Source: CAWFGS01 sp963815535 (GTDB lineage Bacteria > Pseudomonadota > Alphaproteobacteria > Sphingomonadales > Sphingomonadaceae). From it: a stretch of 64,000 nucleotides of DNA. Under the pieces are notes generated by a model, which saw only the letters and a program-made list of their open reading frames with translations, was not told the origin of the DNA and searched no databases. This document shows positions 1 through 8,675 of the stretch, one piece after another (position 1 is the stretch's first letter; each line of letters begins with the position of its first letter). The position numbers and the translations under genes are program-made. The stretch covers positions 62,001 through 126,000 of the forward strand of contig CAWFGS010000002.1 in the NCBI GenBank assembly GCA_963815535.1, given 5' to 3'.

Positions 1-1
1 A

Positions 2-478
2 GCGGCTGACAATCTCATCGCGTTACAACTCCATCTTTCGATCGGGGTCAGCATCGCGGCATTTGTGGTCTTGCGGGTGATAAACAGGTTTATGGACACC
101 GGTCCGGATCACGTCGCCAGTTCGCCGCTGGAGATCGGCGCCGCGCGCATCGGCCATTTCGTTCTCTACGCGGTAATGATCGTGATGCCGGTCACCGGTT
201 ATTTAGGCACGGGCGTTGCGACCGACTTCTTCTGGTTGTTTGAGATTCCGAAATTCGCCGATACTTCTGCTTACCAGCTGTTCGTTACCGATCTGCTTGG
301 TCTCACCTTCGAGCAGTTCGAAGCTCCGATCGACTTCGTGCATAAGAACGGCGGCGCCTATGTTGTTTGCGTGCTGATAGCAGGTCATGCGGCTGCCGCT
401 CTCTACCATCAGTTCGTTCGCAAGGATGGCACGATTTCCAGAATGATCGGATTACCGCCGTCGCCCGATGGTTCTTGA
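2..478 (+). CDS. Cytochrome b561 family protein, 5'-truncated by window edge
   Basis: Membrane di-heme electron carrier of the CybB type, which normally passes electrons from the quinol pool. The reading frame is open from the first bases, so the N-terminus lies outside the window; about 158 C-terminal residues are seen. Recognisable parts are a helix with HFVLYAVMIVMPVTGYLGT, a periplasmic loop, then a helix with AGHAAAALYHQFVRKDGT, the usual family ending with a heme-ligand His followed by an exit arginine/aspartate stretch. It is followed by about 200 bases without a gene (479-684). Whether it is island cargo or the last core gene on the left cannot be decided from here. Confidence 0.8.
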   Translation, partial: AADNLIALQLHLSIGVSIAAFVVLRVINRFMDTGPDHVASSPLEIGAARIGHFVLYAVMIVMPVTGYLGTGVATDFFWLFEIPKFADTSAYQLFVTDLLGLTFEQFEAPIDFVHKNGGAYVVCVLIAGHAAAALYHQFVRKDGTISRMIGLPPSPDGS

Positions 479-684
479 TCAACGCTCCTCTGGCAGATCT
501 AATTCCAGCGATAATCACCTCGGATTGCCGGAGTTGATCCATCGTCGCTTATGGGTTGAAGGTGCCAGTCAAAGTTTTCTAAGGTTTGGCCTTAACATCC
601 TCGTCATGGGTTCGCCTCCTCTGGTGGCGATTGGCGCTGACCTTATTTCCAGTTTCCCCGAATGACATCGATATGGCGGCACGC

Positions 685-1413
685 TCATTGGGGATTGCGA
701 AGCCATTCCAGTATTTTGCCAGCCCGCCAGCCTACGGCGCGGCCAAAACCTATTGTCTCTGATTTCGGAAAGCGCCCTTTTTCCATTCGGCGGTAAATTT
801 CGCTCTTTTTTAAGCCGACTTTCGCAATTACGTCATCGAGGCGAAGAAAGTTGTCGGTATCCGACACGCCTTGTATGCTTGCGACGAATTCGCCTGGCGT
901 ATTGCCGCCGGGCGGGGCCGGGGGAGGGGACGCAGTCTGTGCCCCTTCGCTGGTCTTGTGAGCGGTCGGTATTCCAGCCTTTTCGCGAAAGAGATCGTAG
1001 ATCGATTCTTCCATGCGTTGCTCGGCAAATATCCAATGGGTGGGTTCGATATTTGGAACGAACGGCTGTAAAGCATCGAAACGACTTGTCGCGAACCGTT
1101 CTGTTGGATCGTCCAATTCCCAGCAGGTCGTAGGCATTTCGATCAATTCTCCCCCACCAATGGGTCTGCTCCAGGTCTTGAGTGTGCCGTTCATGAGTGG
1201 CTGGTGCAGAAGTCTGATCGCCTGGGCAAGACGCTCCTCGCCGCCTTCTTCACCATTGCCGTTTGCGGTGGCCACTATGTCTTCGCCGTTATCACCCCGG
1301 CTGAGCAACATGTAAATCAACAGACAGCCACTCAGCAGCGGCCCGACGCGGGAGACTGGCGGATCGTCGATGGTATGTATCGACCAATCGAGGCTTTTGA
1401 TGGCGACGTTCAT
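685..1413 (-). CDS. Protein with C-terminal AlpA-like helix-turn-helix domain
   Basis: The last 60 residues (LRLDDVIAKVGLKKSEIYRRM ... SETIGFGRAVGWR ... ILEWL) match the AlpA/excisionase-type winged helix found in prophage and island regulators; such proteins bind DNA to steer integrase expression or excision. The first 180 residues are not recognised; they carry a short hydrophobic stretch (LLSGCLLIYMLL) and a Pro/Gly-rich linker before the HTH. The ATG at 1413 is preferred over an in-frame TTG six bases upstream because a GGAG lies about ten bases before it. It is divergent from the 1691 gene, with 277 bases between them. The HTH is confident, the overall function is not. Confidence 0.65.
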   Translation of the reverse strand: MNVAIKSLDWSIHTIDDPPVSRVGPLLSGCLLIYMLLSRGDNGEDIVATANGNGEEGGEERLAQAIRLLHQPLMNGTLKTWSRPIGGGELIEMPTTCWELDDPTERFATSRFDALQPFVPNIEPTHWIFAEQRMEESIYDLFREKAGIPTAHKTSEGAQTASPPPAPPGGNTPGEFVASIQGVSDTDNFLRLDDVIAKVGLKKSEIYRRMEKGRFPKSETIGFGRAVGWRAGKILEWLRNPQ

Positions 1414-1658
1414 CGGCAAATTTCTCCATCCCTAATCGATCAAGCATTGGTTCCGGCATGCTTCATCATACCGAAGGTGCTTCATGTTCGCGGTGCTGCA
1501 TTAACTTGCACGATCAATTCTAATCTGCGGTTAACTCAGAAGGCCGGTGCCACCGTCACCAAGGCAAGGAGCCAAAATTCGCGATGCGCACTAAAACGAT
1601 TTGAATCCGGGATGTAGGTGTCGGCCGTCTTCGATGAACTCTGGACATTTAATCTGAC

Positions 1659-1676
1659 GTATACTATAAAGTATAC
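1659..1676. promoter_or_regulatory. GTATAC palindromic operator, copy 1
   Basis: Perfect inverted repeat GTATACTATAAAGTATAC. It ends 14 bases before the ATG at 1691 and overlaps the expected promoter/leader of that gene. The same 18 bases occur at 10405-10422 and close variants at 18056-18073 and 18490-18507, always in front of a gene. Inferred to be a repressor binding site. Confidence 0.7.
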
Positions 1677-1690
1677 AAAGGAGTGTCGTG

Positions 1691-2029
1691 ATGCAGTTTG
1701 AAAGAGATGTTGAGACGAAGGCGATGTGGGAAGGTTTTGCAGCGCTCAAGGAGCGCTGGCGTTTAACAAGTTACGAAATCGAGATGCTCGTCGGGCCGGA
1801 ATGTGTGGCCGGGCTTTGCGCGGTCCGGCAAGCGATTGAAATGGAGAAATCCGCGCGCATCTTGCTGCTGATCGATTTTGAACTTCGCAAGGCGTTGGAT
1901 GGCCTGGACGTAGTGCGATGGTTGCGGTCCGAAGACGATGATGGTGTCGATCCGCTTACGTTCATGGCCGAGGGGCCTGAAAACCGGTCCATGATGCTGC
2001 AAGCTGCTAGGGCGCGTGTCGATGCGTAA
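1691..2029 (+). CDS. Small protein resembling MbcA/ParS-type antitoxin domain (tentative)
   Basis: A 112-residue protein with a strong ribosome site (AAAGGAG, 7 bases before ATG 1691; an in-frame GTG at 1688 is less well spaced). The C-terminal part (DVVRWLRSEDDDGVDPLTFM ... MMLQAARARV) has the layout of the toxin-binding region of DUF2384/MbcA/ParS antitoxins, where a WLR.. segment precedes a 'PL.ll' and a terminal helix. The resemblance is weak and no RES-type toxin lies next to it, so the assignment is only a suggestion. It is directly downstream of GTATAC operator copy 1, which puts it in the putative island regulon with the 10385, 18041 and 18580 genes. Confidence 0.55.
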   Translation: MQFERDVETKAMWEGFAALKERWRLTSYEIEMLVGPECVAGLCAVRQAIEMEKSARILLLIDFELRKALDGLDVVRWLRSEDDDGVDPLTFMAEGPENRSMMLQAARARVDA

Positions 2030-2102
2030 TCGGCGACCGCAACGATCGAGGCCTGCTGACTACCACGATTGCGAGCGAACAGTTCGGCTTTTCTTTCTAA
2101 TC

Positions 2103-2819
2103 CTACGCTGGTGCGGGAACGGTGGACGAGATCAGCTCTTTAGCGGACTTGCTGGTGTGTCCGAAATGGTCGGCGAATACGAGCGCCATTTCCTCATCCA
2201 CTTCATTGTCGTGTGCGGCAAGTGTCTTTTCCGCGGCGGCGCGGAAGCGGAGGACGAAGTCGGCGGCGCCGATCACCATAACGGAAGTCTCAGCAGAGAT
2301 CCGCTCGAGGTGCGTCGCGATGTCATCGAAGCGGCAGGCTTCGAAACGCGCCGCAGAACTGTCGTCTCGGTTGAGGCTATGGCCGGTTGCGAGAATGAAC
2401 AGTTGGCTTGCATTCTGATCGTTTTGTTTGATGTGCCATGCCAGTGCGAGTATTCTTTCGATCTCGGGCCAAGCTTTAGTGACGTCGTTTATAACGGCAG
2501 CATTCGTAGCTCCAAAGCGCATGAGTTCGAAAGCCATGAACATCATAAGACCATCCCTGATGTCGAACGATGTGCGCTGCCCGTGGCCGGTTTCAAAATC
2601 GCGTGGGAAGCCGTTGCGCACGGAATACTTAACCCGGCTTTTGATCAAACCAGCATCTGCTTCAGGGTAGCTTTCCCGCAGCATCGCGACAATCTTGACC
2701 AACGGTATGAGCATTCTAGTCTTTCCACCGCGTATGAGATGAGTGATACCCGCCGGCTCGTGGAGCAGGTCTTGCCGCCTGAGCATAGTGGATGTTTCTG
2801 CTTCAGTCACCTTAGTCAT
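2103..2819 (-). CDS. Hypothetical protein, 238 aa
   Basis: Not recognised. A 238-residue soluble protein starting at an ATG with AAAGGA upstream. Residues 1-75 look like a small DNA-binding or MerR-like segment (THLIRGGKTRMLIPLVKIVAML ... AGLIKSRVKYSVRNGF), followed by an alpha-helical body. It shares a 68-base intergenic region with the divergent exonuclease gene at 2888. The pairing of a possible regulator with a nuclease is an observation only. Confidence 0.5.
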   Translation of the reverse strand: MTKVTEAETSTMLRRQDLLHEPAGITHLIRGGKTRMLIPLVKIVAMLRESYPEADAGLIKSRVKYSVRNGFPRDFETGHGQRTSFDIRDGLMMFMAFELMRFGATNAAVINDVTKAWPEIERILALAWHIKQNDQNASQLFILATGHSLNRDDSSAARFEACRFDDIATHLERISAETSVMVIGAADFVLRFRAAAEKTLAAHDNEVDEEMALVFADHFGHTSKSAKELISSTVPAPA

Positions 2820-2887
2820 AAGCTTTTTCCTTTCAAACTATTGATTCTATGTTATAAATTCCCCAAAAATGTTCGCTGGCCGATGTC

Positions 2888-3601
2888 ATGAGGCTCGCCG
2901 TGCTGGACATCGAGACGGATATTTCGGATTTCGCCGTCGCAATTGTGGAACCACAAAACCCGGATATCCGCCGGGCAGCTCTTCAGGAACTTGTGGGTGC
3001 TTCGATCCTGTTGTTTCAAGTCGGCCCGGATACGACGTGTTCGGACTGGCAGCTTATGTCGGTGGACCGAGAGCTGGACGAGGCGGCGATGCTGTGCCGT
3101 TTGAACGACGTCCTCGCGCCTGTGTATGCAAGCGGTGGCACTCTTGTGACTTTCAATGGCGCGCATGACCTCTCGGTCCTGATCAGACGGTCATCACGCC
3201 ACTGGCTGTTCGATAAGTTCAGGTTTGATCAGTGGGAACCATCCGGGTCAGCGCGGCATCTCGATATGATGAGGCTGGACCCAGCAGGGCAGACTGGCAG
3301 ATGGCCCAGCCTTGTCGATGCCGCTGCCGGCTATGGGATCAATGCGGCCTGCAATGCCGCGACCGGAAAGAGCCTGCTAACGTTCAAAGCTGCACGAAAA
3401 TCTCAGGTGGATGTCGTGGCTACGACGCTGCTGTATTTTCATCATGCTGCCCGTGTTGCCGGGTCAATCGCGCCTTTGGCTCACGGTTGGGAATCGTTAG
3501 CTTGCTGGCTTGCGCAAACTTACCCGCGGCACGACCATTTGAGCAATTTCTGGCAGCATCCGTTTGTCAAATCTGCAAAACGGTATTCAGCACTATCTTA
3601 G
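2888..3601 (+). CDS. Predicted 3'-5' exonuclease, DEDD (PolB-like) superfamily
   Basis: 237 residues opening directly with the Exo I motif LDIETD (D-x-E) at residues 6-11. An Exo II-like segment TFNGAHDLSVL follows at about 88-98, then HLDMMRLD around 125 and a terminal Exo III-like segment (QVDVVATTLLYF) near 177. This order is that of RNase H-fold DEDD exonucleases, closest in feel to the predicted exonucleases related to the proofreading domain of DNA polymerase B; a nuclease acting on DNA or RNA is therefore expected. No strong ribosome site is seen before ATG 2888. The substrate is unknown. It sits between island genes and just before the recombinase module. Confidence 0.65.
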   Translation: MRLAVLDIETDISDFAVAIVEPQNPDIRRAALQELVGASILLFQVGPDTTCSDWQLMSVDRELDEAAMLCRLNDVLAPVYASGGTLVTFNGAHDLSVLIRRSSRHWLFDKFRFDQWEPSGSARHLDMMRLDPAGQTGRWPSLVDAAAGYGINAACNAATGKSLLTFKAARKSQVDVVATTLLYFHHAARVAGSIAPLAHGWESLACWLAQTYPRHDHLSNFWQHPFVKSAKRYSALS

Positions 3602-3639
3602 TTGATTTTTAGAGCCGGGGCCGCTCAGTTTGACCGTCA

Positions 3640-3773
3640 TTGCCGCTTTTGAAAAACGGCAAAGTTCTGTGTTCCTGTAGACAACATTACTCCTGCCGTT
3701 TTCAGCTTTCTCATTGTGGGCGCATCGCCGTAAATCAGTCTGTTTCCATTTATCGAAAACGTAAAAACGGCAG
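3640..3773. repeat. Cluster of TGCCGTTTT-type inverted and direct motifs
   Basis: The stretch without genes at 3602-3903 holds four related motifs: a near-perfect 23-base palindrome at 3640-3662 (TTGCCGCTTTT / AAAAACGGCAA arms), CTGCCGTTTTC at 3693-3703 and AAAAACGGCAG at 3763-3773, the last two inverted relative to each other. They lie 130-260 bases upstream of the first recombinase gene. Inference: binding or crossover sites of the recombinase module, or its left terminus. The rest of the 302-base gap shows nothing else. Confidence 0.5.
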
Positions 3774-3903
3774 TCCGGGTGCCATATCCGGGAGGCGATG
3801 GGCTCGGCGTTTCATTAACCATCAAAATGACAGGCGGTAACAGATAATAGTTGCACTGTTAGAAATATGCAGCTACCTTTCAGTTATTGAAAGGAGAAAT
3901 ACG

Positions 3904-5292
3904 ATGACGATTCCTAAGTTTAAATTCCGTAAAACCAAACTGATGGGGGGCAGTTACATTCCCTACCTTGATGGTAAGCCTTACGAACCGATGATTGCAG
4001 CCGAACTGCTCGTCGCGGCTGGTTATACCGAGCAGCATTATCGTAACCACCGCACGGCTTTGACGCGCGCGATCAACCGTCCCGGCGGTCTCATCGAGAC
4101 TGACGAAGGCTGGATGCCGTTTATGCTTCTCCTCAACGTATCCAGGGTTCGGTTGATTGCGGAACGTCTAATGCGCGAAGCCGGCGCCAAGCTCACCCGT
4201 GATAAGCAGCGCGGCGGGTTCATCGTGAAGCATGGCGCGCACCGCACGAGGATTGGCCGCGAGACCAATGCAATGCGCACACATCGAAACGCGCAGCGCA
4301 AGCTTTCCTTGATTGACGGGCAGAACCCTTTTGAGCTGGATGGTTACGACGACCTTCCCGATGCGGATCGCGCGGTTATGACAGCGCGCAGCAAGTTCCG
4401 CGCGGGAGGCGAGAAACGCGCGGACTTTCGCTACGATTCTGGTGCGCAATACCGTTTCGGCAGGACGCAGCATCGTTTGCGGACCGATCAGGTCAGGTCG
4501 CGTGCTGCTATGCTGGCGGCCGCAAAGGACCAGCCGTTGGTCGCACGCCTTATTTTGCAGTTAATTGCGGAACTCGCATTGCGCGCTGATCGTGAGGCTT
4601 GCGGGCTTACCATGTATTGCATTCACGTGGTGAGCGGCTTCGACAATCCTCGGTTGCGGGCTTTCAATAAGGGGGACGGACTGGAGCCCAGCAAAGACTG
4701 CGATCTGGCGATCGGCACTCGGGAGATGCTGCTCGGTTACATCGATGGCGACCGGCAGGCATATGATCGCAAGGGCCACGGTCTGGCCGATTACAAGGAG
4801 TTGAGTCGCCGGGCCCATCTGGGTGATGCCGAGGCGGAAAGGATCTTGCGCGCTGAGCCTGTCTTCCTGGTGCGCGGTGGCGGCAGGATGACCCGTGCCA
4901 ACCTCATGAAATCCTATCTCGGGCCCGCTTTCGAAGCGGCGGGTGTTCCTGGTGGTCTCCACCGCCTTCGGCACGAATACGTCCACGACCGCCTGCGTGA
5001 GATCGAAGGCATGGGATTGACTGCCTCCGGTCTTGCCGCAGAAGAAACCAACTTGGCCAAGTTCATGGGGTGGTCCGGCACATCCATGCTCGCCGTCTAT
5101 GATGCTTATGAGCGTTGGCGTCGTGCGCTGGAGGCAAATGCGGAGTTTCATGAGCGCCGGGAGCGCGGTGTCTTGATCGCGCAGAACACTCGTGTTTCCC
5201 CTATTGGGGTCGGCGATGTCGTTCCTTTCGGGGCAACCCGCTCCTCGGTGACGGGCACTTTTCTTAGCATCGGCGGTGGGATCGCGGCATGA
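3904..5292 (+). CDS. Tyrosine recombinase, first gene of a three-gene module
   Basis: 462 residues preceded by GAAAGGAGAAAT. The C-terminal third carries the tyrosine-recombinase signature: a box II HRLRHEYVHDRL (H-x-x-R with neighbouring His) around residue 360 and, about 35 residues on, MGWSGTSMLAVYDAYERW with candidate nucleophile tyrosines. The N-terminal half is a basic DNA-binding region. It would cut and rejoin DNA through a 3'-phosphotyrosine link. The gene overlaps the next one by ATGA at 5289-5292, and that one overlaps a third small gene the same way. This layout recalls the TnpA-TnpB-TnpC set of Tn554 or recombinase-in-trio elements. Family call is firm; the element family is inferred. 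Confidence 0.75.
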   Translation: MTIPKFKFRKTKLMGGSYIPYLDGKPYEPMIAAELLVAAGYTEQHYRNHRTALTRAINRPGGLIETDEGWMPFMLLLNVSRVRLIAERLMREAGAKLTRDKQRGGFIVKHGAHRTRIGRETNAMRTHRNAQRKLSLIDGQNPFELDGYDDLPDADRAVMTARSKFRAGGEKRADFRYDSGAQYRFGRTQHRLRTDQVRSRAAMLAAAKDQPLVARLILQLIAELALRADREACGLTMYCIHVVSGFDNPRLRAFNKGDGLEPSKDCDLAIGTREMLLGYIDGDRQAYDRKGHGLADYKELSRRAHLGDAEAERILRAEPVFLVRGGGRMTRANLMKSYLGPAFEAAGVPGGLHRLRHEYVHDRLREIEGMGLTASGLAAEETNLAKFMGWSGTSMLAVYDAYERWRRALEANAEFHERRERGVLIAQNTRVSPIGVGDVVPFGATRSSVTGTFLSIGGGIAA

Positions 5293-7427
5293 CCGGTATC
5301 ATCCAGCTTTCGGCACCGCCGGCCAAATGGCCGGCGGGGTCCGCCGCCGCCCTCGCTACTGGAAGCCAAGACGACCTCGTGCGCCAGTTCTCGCTCGATC
5401 TTGAGGACACCCGCCATGCGATGGATGTCCTGCTTCCTCCCGGCTCCGTGCCGGGCGACCCGGCACGTATAAAGACTTTATGCGATCGCCTCGAGAGGTA
5501 TTGTCCGAACCGCCACCCTCCGGCGTCGGAGATCAAGGCGTTTCTCCGTTGTTCTACAAGCGAGGCTGCTTTTGTGCGGTCCGCCATTACGAACGGCGGC
5601 ACCGCTGGCGGTAAGCCGCAGATCGTCGCTACGCCTGATCTCTGCGACGATACCGCGGGCTGGTTGCGTGAATTGATGGACGCGGACATTGACTGGCCCG
5701 AAACGGCGCTCAGCGCCCAATACGGCGATTTGATGCATGCGGTGCCTGCGTGCGACGTTGCATCCGTAGCCGCTATGACCGGGCCGATATCGGCGAAAGC
5801 CGCCAAAACGGATTGCGTGCTCCTGCGGTGGCATCGCGCTGGGAAGGATGTGTCTTTCGATGCTTATGCCTGGAGCGCGATCGAGGACCTGGAGTTCGAC
5901 ATCATGGCCCATAGTGTTGAGGCAAAGGATTTTTATCGTGCCATTCCGGATTATCTCGCGGGCCGATTGTGCCAGCGGCATTCGGCCGGACTGAGGTTAA
6001 AGGTCGTGAAGCTGTTGTCGGCAGCCTGGGGGCGTGCAGAGGCGTATGCTTGGAACTTTCCCGAATTGCGTGAAGAGGTTCTGGGTTTCACCTTGCCGAA
6101 GCCCGATTATTCGCAATCCGAACTGGATGTCATCAAGGCGTTCAAGCGTGAAGGTGCCAGCAGGTCTCATCTCAATCGCAAGGAGGCTGCAGGGCCGTTC
6201 GCGGCGGATCTTGACCGTAATCTCGCGATCGCTCTCGCACTCGTCGAAAGCGCAGAGACCTTCAAGGAGATGGTCGACGACGCCGAGGACCATATGCGCA
6301 AGCACGGCATGGCAGTCCAGGACTTCTCCTATGAGACCCGTGGGATGGCGGAAGACGGAACCTTCCTCGCTTGTATCGTGTCCCATCATTTCCGCTTGTC
6401 GCAGCGAACCACCTTCGAAGCATCTCTACCGGACTTCAACCAAGCGCTGCCGCTGCCGCAAGATTCAGGCAATGGTGCTTCCGAGTTTGTCGCCGAGTTT
6501 CTGCATTCGCAATACATCGCGCATGACGATGTCGACTTAGACAAGTGGACCGGTCGGACTTGTCCGCTACCGGCATTCGCCCGGCATGCGCGCGATGGCG
6601 TTCTGCTCAATCCTAAGCATATACCCCGGCCCATGCTCGAAATGCGTTTCGCTGAGCTTGCTGGCACGGATATTCCGTTCGCCGGACGTTTTCCGGCTAG
6701 CCTGTGCGCTCCCGACAAAGCGTTGCGACCACTGATCGGATGTGCGTTGAGCGAGGGACGAATTATCGTCGATATCGTGCCTTACTTGCACGGCCTCCTT
6801 TTTGCGGCTGCTGCCTTGTTCTCGATCGGCATGAGTTTTTGTCGTGCGAGCGAGATGCGCCAGATGTTTCACGGTGGCGCCGGCTGGACCGATGTGGACG
6901 ATGGCAACCGCAAAACCAGCGCTTTCTACGCCATTCCGAAATGCGGCGTCGAGCGCCAAAGTTTCGCATTGCCGTCCATGACCATGGAAATTCTTTCCAA
7001 ACTCGTTGCGTTCACTTTGGAACGTGACGGTATCGATGCCGTGCAAATTTGCGCAGCGACGGCAGATTTGAAGGACAAGACGGAACCAAGCCCGTTCATC
7101 TTCGCCTTCCGGCGGCGCATGCTTTCAGTGGGCGACTTGAACGACCTGCTCGCGGTCTTGTTCGCAGGAATCGTATCGGTTCGCACTCATGACATCCGGC
7201 ACGCGGTAGCGATGCGGGCTTGGAATGAGGGTTATTCGGTGGACACGATCAGTGCCTGGATGAAAGTTGCTGGCGGCTGCACACCCGATTACTGTGCAGA
7301 TCCCATGGGCGTGATGCCTCGTTCACGCGGCGAAGCGGATGCGGATCTGGCGGCGCAGCTTGGCTTCACTGATACCAGAGCCGACCGTTTGGCGCTCTCA
7401 TCCTATCGGTGGGGGGTGTCGAAATGA
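5289..7427 (+). CDS. Large divergent tyrosine recombinase, second gene of the module
   Basis: 712 residues, much longer than a standard integrase. A box I-like arginine lies in GMSFCRASEMRQMFHGG (about residue 518) and box II is RTHDIRHAVAMRAW near residue 634, followed by an insertion-rich tail (ISAWMKVAGGCTPDYC) where the nucleophile tyrosine of the family should be. The first 450 residues are unrecognised and probably bind DNA or the partner recombinase. Translation is coupled on both sides by ATGA overlaps (5289-5292 and 7424-7427). In Tn554-like elements the second recombinase works with the first in integration; the same is inferred here. Confidence 0.65.
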   Translation: MTGIIQLSAPPAKWPAGSAAALATGSQDDLVRQFSLDLEDTRHAMDVLLPPGSVPGDPARIKTLCDRLERYCPNRHPPASEIKAFLRCSTSEAAFVRSAITNGGTAGGKPQIVATPDLCDDTAGWLRELMDADIDWPETALSAQYGDLMHAVPACDVASVAAMTGPISAKAAKTDCVLLRWHRAGKDVSFDAYAWSAIEDLEFDIMAHSVEAKDFYRAIPDYLAGRLCQRHSAGLRLKVVKLLSAAWGRAEAYAWNFPELREEVLGFTLPKPDYSQSELDVIKAFKREGASRSHLNRKEAAGPFAADLDRNLAIALALVESAETFKEMVDDAEDHMRKHGMAVQDFSYETRGMAEDGTFLACIVSHHFRLSQRTTFEASLPDFNQALPLPQDSGNGASEFVAEFLHSQYIAHDDVDLDKWTGRTCPLPAFARHARDGVLLNPKHIPRPMLEMRFAELAGTDIPFAGRFPASLCAPDKALRPLIGCALSEGRIIVDIVPYLHGLLFAAAALFSIGMSFCRASEMRQMFHGGAGWTDVDDGNRKTSAFYAIPKCGVERQSFALPSMTMEILSKLVAFTLERDGIDAVQICAATADLKDKTEPSPFIFAFRRRMLSVGDLNDLLAVLFAGIVSVRTHDIRHAVAMRAWNEGYSVDTISAWMKVAGGCTPDYCADPMGVMPRSRGEADADLAAQLGFTDTRADRLALSSYRWGVSK

Positions 7428-7954
7428 TCGCGTCCTCGAATGCCAAGCCAGCTTCCAGTGCGCCGACGCTCGATCTCATTGAGGCGACGATATACAAGTC
7501 GATGCAGCGAGCGCATCTCTGGGAAGTTCGGCGTTATCGCCGGTTCGTCACCTTCCTCGCTTGTCATGAATTGAACAAGGGCCCCGAAGGTTCTCGGCAC
7601 CGCACGCAAGATGCGGTTTGCAGGCGGGCAGGCGAGATCCACCGTCGCCACTTCCCGTTGGACGCCAACGTTTCTTTCAATCCGCGCACTTTGCGCGATG
7701 ACGATCTGTGCAAGCGTCTTTGTCACCGGTTGCGCGGCTACAAGACGGCGAGCAAAAAATCGTCAAAGGAGTATGGGACGGGTTCGGGCCGTATGGTCTC
7801 GCAGTATGTCCACCGCATGGAGATCGAGCGCCGCAAGCGAGCAGAGGGCTCGGTCAGGGAGTTACGTGCGGAGCTTGCGGTCAAGTCCGCATTGTTGGCT
7901 ATGGCCGAACGTCAAGGCATCGCGATTGATCCAAGCAAGGTTCCGCAGAACTGA
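7424..7954 (+). CDS. Small accessory protein of the recombinase module (TnpC-like position)
   Basis: 176 residues from the ATG at 7424, which overlaps the preceding stop; an in-frame upstream start at 7409 is less likely because ATGA coupling is used throughout the module. The protein is strongly basic (RHRTQDAVCRRAGEIHRRH, KTASKKSSKEYGTG) and ends in a predicted coiled-coil helix (RMEIERRKRAEGSVRELRAELAVKSALLAMAERQG). Position, size and terminal coiled coil match the third, non-recombinase protein of Tn554-type modules, which influences orientation and efficiency of transposition. No sequence-level homology is claimed. Confidence 0.6.
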   Translation: MIASSNAKPASSAPTLDLIEATIYKSMQRAHLWEVRRYRRFVTFLACHELNKGPEGSRHRTQDAVCRRAGEIHRRHFPLDANVSFNPRTLRDDDLCKRLCHRLRGYKTASKKSSKEYGTGSGRMVSQYVHRMEIERRKRAEGSVRELRAELAVKSALLAMAERQGIAIDPSKVPQN

Positions 7955-8198
7955 GCTTCTCTTGGGTGTTCGGGACATCAAAGTTCCGGCAGTCATGTCG
8001 TAGTGTTTGTTTGGCGGAAATCGGTCGGAGGACCATTGGCGCACAATAAAACAACGCTGCGCTATTCACATATCGGTCTCGATCTGTGGACATTCCTGCA
8101 GCTGGCAGGCATTGCATTATGCTAGGGACGCGCCTCCGTGCGCAGGATGAACCGAGTAGGACCAAGGTCGTGCAACTTTAGCGTATGCGCTGTGACGG

Positions 8199-8675
8199 TT
8201 AGGACTGCTTGTGTCTCGTGTGGTCTGCCGAAGCGGGCCCGAGGTTGCGATAGGCTTGATCGACGATGCTCATGATTTTCGCGATTTGGCCGTCGTCGAG
8301 GAGCTTCGCTCGTAGTGCGAAGCACAGGCCGGACAATATCCGGCCGTTGGCAAGCGATGTCATCGAAGAGGTGGTCCGCTCGCTTTCCCATTGGCTGTCG
8401 CGAAGAGCAGGTGGCAGCGATCCGCTGGCGCAGGCATGGTCCCAGTCCTGTGCAGAAGAATAATAATTTGGACGGAGCCGATGTGAGCCGACTGCCTCGG
8501 GCACGAGGCGCACTTCACCTAAATGCGGCTGGCACTCATCGAACACCTTCAGGATAGCCGTCGGTAGCGCACTTTCCGCAAAATGGTTTGCGAGTATAGG
8601 GCCATTGTGACCAGGCCGCCATTCCAGGCGCCATTGACGCTTCTTAGGAGCTAGGGATGACGGTGTCCCGCTCAC
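8199..8675 (-). CDS. Hypothetical protein, fourth gene of the 10385 operon
   Basis: 158 residues, not recognised. It is the last gene of a four-gene operon in which each gene overlaps the next by four bases; its ATG at 8675 overlaps the upstream stop (8672-8675). The N-terminus is basic and Trp-rich (KKRQWRLEWRPGHNG), the remainder helical, with no signal peptide or membrane segment. Coupled translation implies that it works together with the 215-aa, 144-aa and kinase-like proteins encoded before it. Confidence 0.55.
   Translation of the reverse strand: MSGTPSSLAPKKRQWRLEWRPGHNGPILANHFAESALPTAILKVFDECQPHLGEVRLVPEAVGSHRLRPNYYSSAQDWDHACASGSLPPALRDSQWESERTTSSMTSLANGRILSGLCFALRAKLLDDGQIAKIMSIVDQAYRNLGPASADHTRHKQS

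Larger units (their letters stand above)
3904..7954 (+). mobile_element. Three-gene tyrosine-recombinase element (Tn554 / recombinase-in-trio type)
   Basis: Three genes on one strand linked by ATGA overlaps: two tyrosine recombinases of different size and a small coiled-coil protein. The motif cluster at 3640-3773 lies upstream. No clear matching right-hand terminus was found in the 244 bases after 7954, which otherwise contain nothing recognisable, so the element's ends are unknown; it may be a module within the larger island and not an independent transposon. Confidence 0.6.
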
